A stretch of DNA of 64,000 nucleotides from Microdochium bolleyi (taxonomy: Eukaryota > Ascomycota > Sordariomycetes > Xylariales > Microdochiaceae): NCBI GenBank assembly GCA_001566295.1, contig KQ964246.1, positions 2,418,001 to 2,482,000 of the forward strand, read 5' to 3'. Positions 56,354 to 64,000 of this stretch are shown here, in pieces. The notes under the pieces are model-generated. The model had not been told where the DNA came from. It searched no databases and saw only the letters and a list, made by a program, of their open reading frames with translations. The number at the start of each line of letters is the position of its first letter. Positions within the stretch are counted from its first letter, which is position 1. A program made the position numbers and the translations under genes.

Positions 56354-58646
56354 GGCTCGCACGAAGCCTCTAATGTCGGCAGCTGTGTGCGTGTCGATGG
56401 CGATGGGAAAGGGTGTGATAGTGATGGCGATGATGATGTCGCGGTGGCCGCCTTGCTGTCGATTTTGTTGGCTGGCTACGCAAATCTCATTGCTGACTGA
56501 CTCGATGTTTTCCTCGTCGACCCTGCGTCTCGCGACCGATGTTTATCTTGGGGAAAGGAGCGGCTGTCGGACGAGGTGCCAGGCCAGCCCATGGACTGCA
56601 AAATTGCAAGGTTACTTCAGGCGTGATGTGGTGGAAATAGCATTGCGGCAGGTATAGCACAATGTTTACCTCGCCGGAGGGGAGGGCACCATCTTATTAA
56701 CATCAATGCAAGTCCTAGCGGGTGTGCACGCACGTTTCCAGTCACGATGCTGGCTGGCCTACCAACACACTAGAGTCCGCACTGGCCGTGTGTCGTCGCG
56801 GCAGATTTGTGGTTCGAGCACCGGAAACGAATCACAAGTGCCGTCCGCGCAGCGTCTCTCCGGAGCAGCGGCGGCAAGTCGAGTGCTGCCCGCGAGGACC
56901 GCCGGCTGCAAGTGTGCTGGCCATCCGCCTTCCTGCTTGGTGGAGACGGCCCCTGCACCTCACGATCCCCGGCGCCTGCCAAGCTTGTCATTTGTCGATC
57001 TAGGGCTTCCACAGGTTTAAACATGAAACGGCTGGAGGCGGGTGCTCCACAGAGTCGACGGCGTTTCGGGCGTCTGAAGGCGCCTAGCCTCAGCTTGCCT
57101 GTGCCTTTGCGCTTCCGCTTGGGCCTTTGCTAGTCTCCGCCAACCTGATGCGCCGGTCCATCGGGATGGGTGCTCCGTGCTCGAGATAATACTCTCAACG
57201 GCCGGTCGGCCGAGTCGTACCCGGTGTCATTATACAGATTCGAGCTTTGTGATTGGTCTGGCCAGCCGATTATGCCGTGAGGCACCTCCAGGTTTGCAGT
57301 ACTGTTTCGTGCGGTCCCGAGGGCCTCTTCCCGATCTAAGCACTAACAAGGATCATAGTACGCAAGGAGAGCGTCGCCCATGAAGCTTGTTCCGTAGACT
57401 CCGGGCATGTCGTCATCTGCCACGATCTTGGACTCGTGCTGGATGGTGGCTGAGCAAACCTGGGTCCTGGGTCAATGTATACACCTGGCCAATGGAACTC
57501 GCCGGCCAGGATCTGACATTGGTGTTATGGGCGGACTGAGGATTGATGATTTAAGCTTTGTCCAGTCACGGTGTGCATGTCGCACCAACCAGGACCTTAC
57601 AGTGAACGAGATTCCGCGAATAGGGTGCGAGAAAAACAATGGTTCTTATATCACAGGGACGAACCCTGGCCATAGCGGTGTTCCTAGAGATTTACGCGGA
57701 AGCTGCAAGCAAGGCCTAGCACCAAATGCCATGTCCGATGTCCATGGCGTTCGAGTGTGTCGGACCATTTCGCGTTTCGTGGACGTCCTGGTCCGTTGCA
57801 TTTGACAGCGGCGACATGACCGCTATATCCTTGGTTTATCAAAGCAAGTGCGAGACACTTGCGAGCCGGATCAGAACGGAGACGCGTCGAGCATGTGTAC
57901 AGATCGTTGCGTCTGGATCAAACCAGACTACTCCTCATTGCTTCTTGTGTTGCGGTCCAGCGTTGAAGTTGCGGTCGGGTCCGTGGGACATTACCGAGAA
58001 ACCCCAGGCTGCCCTGGTGTGATGCAGCTGCTGAACGGAGCAAAGCCTGGCAGTTCACGCCGGCAGTGGATGGCTCATGCTGAGGTAGTGGAAGTAGATC
58101 CGGCCAAGAGCCTCAGACGAGCCAAGATAGATGCAGCAACCAAGTGGTGACATGAAGAGCAGGTCAAAGTGGAGTCCCCATCCACCACCAGCCCCGGCTA
58201 ATCTTCGCTTGAGCCACCATCTCCCGCACCAAGCAGCAACTTTGCCAGGCAAAAATCTCGTGGAGGGGCAGCGCGCGCTAAGGAATTGTCAGGCCCGGCC
58301 CCTCGTTGAGCGAGCAGCCAGCCAGCCAGTCCCGCAGCCAGAGTGACACCGCAAGCACGCACCCAAGCAGCAGAGCCTGCACGCCCGACAATCCAGCCGT
58401 CGTTCCTCGTCGTCGTCGCCCTGAACCCACGAGCTCACAAGTCGGCACCGGCATCGCGAGACTCGCACTGCACCCTCAGAACCTCCGGCACCCGGCAACC
58501 AACGGCCACCCGTCCCGGTCTTCCTCGCGCCCCGCAACACCAGAACTTTGCGGATCCTCCCAGGACTGGAATTTCTCGATCCCCAGACATCAACACCAAC
58601 GTCGGCCCCGACCAAACAGCCACAACCTCTCGACATCTTGCCCAGC
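56354..58646. other. Divergent intergenic region upstream of eIF3m
   Basis: About 2.3 kb with no supportable gene. From about 58150 to 58646 the plus strand becomes rich in C, CA and CT words with several CCAGCCAGCC-like repeats, as in the leaders of highly expressed fungal genes. The rest shows only short frames. Confidence 0.5.
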
Positions 58647-60055
58647 ATGGCTGCCCCCGGCCAGCCGCAGCTCGTCTTCGTCGACGGCTCCTTCGCGGAG
58701 CTGGCGCAGGAGATGGCCGAGTACCTCAACGTCAGCGACGATGTCAAGGCCCTGCTCGAGAAGGGCGACGCCCAGAAGGACGAGGTTCTTAAGAAGATCA
58801 TCATGGCGTCCACCGCGCTCAACACCATGCCCGAGAAGGAGATCACCGCCTCGTACAATCTGCTCGTCTACCTCGTCCTGCACTCCGACAAGCCCGAGGC
58901 CCTCCTGCCCCGCGTCTGCGAGAACCTGCTCAAGCCCATGCCCTCGTCGCCCACAAACGGGCCCGGCCTCGCCCTGAGCGCCCTCACAAACATCTTCAAC
59001 ATGCTCAAGCCCGACAACACGCTCCGGTACAGCGTCTTCACCACCATCCTCCAGTTCCTCAAGCAGAACGCCATGTTCGACGTCGTCAAGCGGTATCTGC
59101 CCCACCTCGAGACGTGGTTCAAGCAGTGGCAGACTTCCGCCGAGGACCAGCGCAAGCTCTATGTGCAGATTGCCGACACTGCGGCCGAGAGCGGCGATGA
59201 GGAGTGAGTTCTTTTCAAAAATAAACAAACTTCTAAGGAGGCGATCATTTATTTAGATCTCGCCCCCGAAATGACCTTTGCTAACATATGGTTCCCCCAT
59301 CCAGGGCCGCCTCCGAGTACACGATAAAGGCGCTAAACACCTTCGACGAGAGCGGCGCCAAGTCCGAGGCTGCGCAGCAGCTGTCCCTCCGGGCCGTCAA
59401 GGCCTCCATCTCTTCCCCCACACAGTTCGACTTCCAGAGCCTGCGGGCGATCCCCGCCGTCCAGGCCCTGTCCGAGTCACATCCCGTCTACTCTGAGCTG
59501 CTCGACATCTTCGCCGAGAAGGACCTCGAGGACTACACAGATTTCTGCGAGGAGCACGAGGGCTTCATAGAGAAGGAGGGCCTCGACGACGACAAGCTGA
59601 CGCGCAAGATGCGCCTGCTCACCTTTGCCAGCCTGGCCGCGAGCATCTCGAGCCGGGAGATCCCGTACCAGGCCATCGCCAAGGCGCTCAACATCCCGCA
59701 GGAGCAGGTCGAGATCTGGACCATCGACGTCATCCGCGCCGGCCTCGTCGAGGGCCGGTTATCCCAGCAGAAGCAGCTCTTCCTCGTGCACAAGACGACC
59801 TACCGCGTGTTCGGCGAGAAGCAGTGGCGCGAGCTCGGCGACCGCCTCGACCTCTGGAAGGGCGTCTTCACCACCGTCATCGCCACCCTGCGCCGGGAGC
59901 AGGCCAACGCGGACGCCCAGCGCAAGCGCGAGCAGGAGGACATCGAGCGCAAGATCGCGGGCATCGGCATGGGCGGCGTCCCCACGGGTGGGGACCGTGG
60001 CAACCGCCGCGGCGAGCGGCCGCCGAGGAAGGAGAGGACAGAGGATGACGACTAA
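58647..60055 (+). CDS. eIF3m: Eukaryotic translation initiation factor 3 subunit M (PCI domain)
   Basis: Two exons, 58647-59203 and 59305-60055, with a 101-nt intron (GTGAGT...CAG) give 435 aa. The product starts MAAPGQPQLVFVDGSFAELAQEMAEYL. It has the helical repeats typical of eIF3m (TNIFNMLKPDNTLRYSVFTTILQFLKQ, ETWFKQWQTSAEDQRKLYVQIAD) and a PCI/winged-helix end (KMRLLTFASLAASISSREIPYQAIAKALNIPQEQVEIWTIDVIRAGLVEGRLSQQKQLFLVHKTTYRVFGEKQWRELGDRLDLWK). The basic/acidic tail ends GGDRGNRRGERPPRKERTEDDD. eIF3m belongs to the PCI/MPN octamer of eIF3, which binds the 40S subunit and promotes mRNA recruitment in the cytoplasm. Length and order match the fungal family. Codons are strongly GC-ending, consistent with high expression. 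It converges on the UMP kinase gene. Confidence 0.96.
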
Positions 60056-60711
60056 AGCGCTGGCGATGACTTGTAGACTTTCGGGAGAAGAGGGAGGGGG
60101 AGAGTGCGGTTGAGGAGAGAAGAGCATAATCATGGCAGCTTTTTTCCTTTCGGTGTTGCGAACCCCCAAAAGCGATTTAGAACCAAGGTCAAGAAACACT
60201 TGCCTCGGAAAAGGAAAGCAGAATGAAAAAAATGAAGAAAAATCCTCATTCCCACCAGGGCCGTCCATCCTTGTCCCGCGGACCGCATGCCTTCCAGTCT
60301 TTACGGCATGGCTTATCAACAAAGCCGATAATCAGAGTCGCGAAACTCCCCTCGGACTCTTTAGCTTAACGGGTGGGTAAGGTGTCGAACAGGAGCCGGT
60401 CCCTCAGTAGAGCATTTTCATGTATCACTCTTTGGATGGTGGAAATCATAGACATGTGTTCTTTTCTTTCGAGTACTATACAATTTATAGGGTGTTGTAT
60501 AGGGGAATGCATTCATAGCTCTCTAGTTGCTGACGGCAGGCTGTCTGCTCGCAGGCGCGTGATAAGGAAATTGCCCACAGGGCTGTGTCGTTGTATGTAT
60601 TACTTGTATCATAGGGAAGAGCGGACTGGCTGATGCAACTGTTCCCGCCGTCACATTTATATGGGGTCTGAACTGAAGAGCGTTTCGTGCTCGTGGTATA
60701 TCAGGGGATGC
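60056..60711. other. Convergent intergenic region
   Basis: 656 nt between the eIF3m and UMP kinase stop codons. It is AT-richer than the genes and presumably carries their 3' UTRs. No other feature is seen. Confidence 0.5.
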
Positions 60712-61793
60712 TCAGAAGTTCTTGCCGAGACGAGTGACGAGCGCGTCCTGGGTCTTCTTGTATACCTCTGTAGGCTTGGGCGTGGCATCGATCTTGATGA
60801 CGCGGTTCTCCTTGGCGTAGTGGTCGACGACGGGCATGCTGGTCTCGATGAAGGTACGGAAGCGCTTGCGAATGGACTCGGCGTTGTCGTCGGCACGGCC
60901 GCTCGTCTTGCCGCGCTCGAGCAGGCGGCGCTCCATCTCAGCCTCGGGGCAGTCGAAGAAGAGCACAAACTTGGCCGGGCAGACGACCTCCTCAAACTTC
61001 ATGGCCTGGTCGAACTTGCGCGGGAAGCCATCGATGAGGAACTTGCCCTTCTTGCCCGCGACGTTGCCGGCCCCGCTGGGGTCTATGGCAGTGGTCATGG
61101 CGTTCTCGAGCAGCGCGACGGTGACCTCGAGGGGCACAATCAGACCCTCCTTGATGTAGTTCTTGATCAGCTCGCCGAACTGCGAGCCAGGGCGCTCCTG
61201 CTCGGCGCGCAGGAGGTCGCCAGCGGAAAGGTGAGTGAAGCCGTAGTCCCGGACAAGGTTGGCGCACTGGGTGCCCTTGCCGGCACCAGGGCCGCCGAGC
61301 ACGAAGACAACCGTCACATCGTTGGGAGAGAAGGCGGGAGTGGGCTTGGCGGGGGCGCCGACCTGGGGGTTCTGCTTTGCGGAGCTCATGGCGTCTGCGG
61401 CACGGGAGAAAGACAATTAGCTTAAAGACAATTCGAGGTGTTCGAGTGCTTGTCCTGACACAACCTACCAGCTTTCTTGTTGACCAGCAGGGCGTAGCCG
61501 CCAGAACCAGCAACAATGACGAGAACGAAGGGCCAGAACTTGACGGCGGCGTTGTTGCCCTTGGGCGGCTCGCTGCTGTAGGTGCGGCGGAAGGACGAGT
61601 GGGAGAATCTGGGCTGGCGCTTGGTGTTGGCGGCGGCGCGCAGGATGCGAGAGGAGGACGATGTCGACGTCGAGAAGGATTGCGAAGCAGAGGCTGTCTT
61701 TGCCGCGATGCGGGAAGCGGAGGCAGAGAAAGAGGTAGGGGCGGCCTTCGAGGCCACCTGCCGCAAGAGCATGCGCTGCATGGAGGCTGCCAT
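60712..61793 (-). CDS. UMP/CMP kinase with N-terminal mitochondrial/membrane leader
   Basis: Two exons, 61793-61469 and 61394-60712 (minus), with a 74-nt intron (GTAGGT...CAG) give 335 aa. Exon 2 encodes the whole kinase: VVFVLGGPGAGKGTQ (P-loop, about 142-151), THLSAGDLLRAEQ (nucleoside-monophosphate site), FLIDGFPRKFDQAMKFEE, FFDCPEAEMERRLLERGKTSGRADDNAESIRKRF (short LID typical of UMP/CMP kinases). These enzymes phosphorylate UMP and CMP with ATP; yeast Ura6 is the model. Exon 1 encodes a Ser/Ala/Arg-rich, acid-poor leader (1-75) like a mitochondrial presequence, followed by one transmembrane segment (FWPFVLVIVAGSGGYALLV, 86-104). A Met (111) right after the junction could start a soluble form, so dual localisation is possible. 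The close spacing of leader and kinase across one intron is noteworthy. Confidence 0.93.
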
Positions 61794-62631
61794 TGGTGCG
61801 ATTGGTGACGTGTGTGTGCTTCGGGAAGCAGGTTTCCACGGTCAGGATCGAGAAAGGGGGGGAAAGGCGCTGTCGAGTGTCTGCGGGGACCAGCACAAGC
61901 CAGTGAAAGCGGTCGGATGAAGAAGCAGAGGGTAAAGAGCGTGTGGTTCCAAATATTATTGTACAATAAAAAGGAGCCAGGAGAGGACTACGCCAGCAGG
62001 AGTGGCCAGAGGAAAGGTCAAGAGTTCAGCAGCACGAGAAAAAGGAGCAGGCTTGAACGAATGAGGTCCCTGGGAATCTCCTGCTGCAAATGACGTTGGG
62101 GACTCGCTGATTTCAGGATGGGTCCACCCGACTGTTCTTACACCCGACCCGGCATTCAAACAAGGGGGTGAGTCAGCAGGTTGATAGTTCACAACAAACG
62201 AGCCCTTCAATCATTGGTGAGGTGTAATTTCTTGAACTTTTCAATCTCATATATGTGTATTTGGCTTTATTACATAGCAGACCAAATGGCCGCAAATGGT
62301 GGGTGAAAATCTGATGGCTGTCAGGGGGCAGCCATGTCCCAGGCAAACTATGTAAGTCGTGTGGGCTTGGCACTTCCTCCCGCTGAAGAGCTTTGGTTCT
62401 GCTGGCAGGAGCAACATTGGCTCGTGCCTCCACAAGTAGTATAAAGAAGAAGAATAAGTGTCCCAAAAGGTATCTGAATCTCGGAGTGCCTGCCGCCTTG
62501 AACGCCTTGAGATAAAAGCTGATGAAGCTTGCTCAGCTGTGAACAAAAACAAAAAGAATATGATTTGAAAGTCTCGTCTGTACATGAGTCGTCTGCATTC
62601 GTCTTGAGAATTGTGCTTCCGCAAATGATCA
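61794..62631. other. Intergenic region between two minus-strand genes
   Basis: About 840 nt holding the UMP kinase promoter (next to 61794) and the 3' flank of the membrane-protein gene. AT-rich around 61950-61975 and 62220-62620. No further gene is supported. Confidence 0.5.
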
Positions 62632-64000
62632 TCACCTGGCTACACCAAAGGTGGTCTGGGTTGCCGAGGGGCTCTTGAAGGCCTGGTCGGCATAAGCACC
62701 GGGAATAGGCACAGCGTCGTAGATCTGCTCTCCTGAAGCTACAGGGCCATGGTCATTGAAGTTTTGCGATGCTACGGGCGCACTTGGCGTCGTTGGTGTC
62801 CGCAGTCCGCCGAGCTTTGGTGTCGCGGACGGGGCCTTGGACGGGGGTGCTTGCAGGACAAATGTTGTGTTGCTGGTGCTGCTCTTGGGGCTCGTAAAAG
62901 CCGACGGTGGCTCCTGGGCCGGCGCCGGCGTGAATGCAGGCGACTCGGCAATGTCACCCAAGGACTTGAAGTTGTTCGGAGGGAAACGGGGGGACATGGC
63001 GTATTGCGAAAAGGCCGGCGACTTGGGGCCGAAACCAGGAGTGTTGGGGGGAGACTGGGACCGAAGCTGGGCGAGGTAGAGATCGGAGCGGGCACGGTCA
63101 CGCAGGTCCATCGACTTCGTCAGCTTGCGCTTCGTGTAGTATCTCCAGAAGACGATGATGTACAAGGCAATGCTGATGATATCAATGACAATCTCGATGA
63201 TGATGCAGATCAGAGCCCAGTTCTGACGAATTGGTTAGTGAAGAGCTCTCTCATGGGCACTTGACATGTTTCACAGGCACTCACCTGAAGACGGCACACG
63301 AGTGCGTAGTCAACCTTCTGGGCAAAGAGGTCGGCGCGATGGTTGTCGACACAGGCCCATCCCCACATGTCCTGGTTGCCGCTGTTGGACTTTGTGAACT
63401 GGAGGGCTCCGGCGGTACCAGCCCACATGAGCATGGAGAAGATGAACCAGCCACAGGCAAACAGAGTGTAGTAGACACCGACTTTCTCGGCCCGGTGGTG
63501 GCCGCCACGGCAGTAGCCGACAAAGATGAGCACACAGGCGAGCAGCGATATCGAGGCTGCCACTAGGGTGACGATTTGCGGCCATGTCTCTGTCTTGTTT
63601 GCCCATGCTGGAAGGCCATTTTGGGCAGAAAGAGTCTTGGTTGCGCGGAAGATGGCGAAAGACGCGCCGACCATGGCGAGAATGATGAGAGCACAGCTGA
63701 ACCCAATACCACGCAGGGCAAACTTGGCCAGTCTGACCTTTGCTTTCATGCTCTAGACACGACAAGGCTGGTTAGACACGGTTCAAGAATCGCAGGTCAA
63801 ACTCTCGGGAAACACTCACCACATCCTTGGCTTGTTCCACATCCGTGAGTTTCTCACGCTTCTCGAGAATCTCCTCCTCGCGAAACGTAGGGCTGAGAGG
63901 GTTCTCAAACTTGCGAGCTGGTGTGCCCGGTACCCTCATGGCACTCTTGAGTGGTGAAGCCGGTGTCATGGGCATGGCGACAGACTCCCGGTGGTTGCCG
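62632..64000 (-). CDS. Four-transmembrane fungal membrane protein (MARVEL-like layout), 5' end near or beyond the edge
   Basis: Three exons are visible on the minus strand: 64000-63820 (open at the edge), 63752-63285 and 63222-62632; introns are 67 and 62 nt and phase 0. If the ATG at 63975 is the start the protein has 404 aa, but the frame is open upstream to the edge (GNHRESVA before MPMTPASPL), so the true start may lie outside. The N-terminal cytosolic part (MTPASPLKSAMRVPGTPARKFENPLSPTFREEE) has many SP/TP sites. Four TM helices follow: IGFSCALIILAMVGASFAIF, IVTLVAASISLLACVLIFVGY, YTLFACGWFIFSMLMWAGTAGAL, and ALICIIIEIVIDIISIALYIIVFW. The C-terminal tail is disordered and Ser/Pro-rich. 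The layout (four TM, long tails) resembles MARVEL-like or other tetraspan plasma-membrane proteins of filamentous fungi. Function unknown. Confidence 0.82.

Noticed and set aside
60992..61966. 324-codon minus-strand frame over the UMP kinase gene
   Set aside because: Alternate-frame shadow (Arg/Pro-rich) of the two kinase exons; the kinase motifs lie in the other frame.

Overview
The window looks like nuclear DNA of a filamentous ascomycete (Pezizomycotina, most likely a Sordariomycete; the class is inferred). The protein genes have short spliceosomal introns (about 50-140 nt, GTRNGT-type donors, CTAAC/CTGAC-type branch sites, YAG acceptors), strongly GC-ending codons in the housekeeping genes, and families typical of these fungi, such as a GH75 chitosanase and a stand-alone tandem FolB protein. 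No operons, CRISPR arrays or bacterial signals were seen. No tRNA or rRNA gene could be supported by eye.

Layout. Positions 1-138 hold the first 46 codons of a minus-strand gene that leaves the window on the left. Behind it lies a stretch of about 19-20 kb with no supportable protein gene. It is GC-rich rather than decayed AT-rich DNA and is studded with short tandem repeats and one TGACG-type array. Such oversized upstream regions in compact fungal genomes often belong to developmental or regulatory genes, but the left gene could not be identified.

From 20.3 kb to the right edge the window is gene-dense. In order: mitochondrial citramalyl-CoA lyase/CLYBL-like lyase (+), penta-EF-hand protein (-), secreted GH75 chitosanase (-), ChaC-type gamma-glutamylcyclotransferase with a 5-nt microexon (+), single-RRM glycine/tyrosine-rich RNA-binding protein (-), a long disordered protein of unknown function (+), a metallo-beta-lactamase-like protein with a degenerate metal motif (-), a doubtful small gene (-), a zinc-finger protein with an N-terminal C2H2-like and a C-terminal RING-like module (+), a MYND/SET protein with a polythreonine microsatellite (-), a GNAT acetyltransferase (+), a tandem FolB (dihydroneopterin aldolase-like) protein (+), a protein with two C2HC fingers whose introns sit at the same place (+), a proline/glutamine-rich coiled-coil protein (-), a small disordered ORF (-), eIF3m (+), UMP/CMP kinase with a mitochondrial or membrane-anchored leader (-), and a four-TM membrane protein running off the right edge (-).

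The genes do not form one pathway. They are mostly unrelated housekeeping, RNA, translation and nucleotide functions arranged as convergent and divergent pairs. The most useful observations are the ChaC microexon, the duplicated finger-plus-intron unit at 51.3-51.6 kb, the gene desert with its regulatory-looking repeats, and a 240-nt tract at 47.6-47.8 kb with no CA dinucleotide on the plus strand, which suggests a RIP-like or other directional mutational relic. Exon boundaries below were derived by hand from reading frame continuity and splice consensus; none is confirmed by transcript data.
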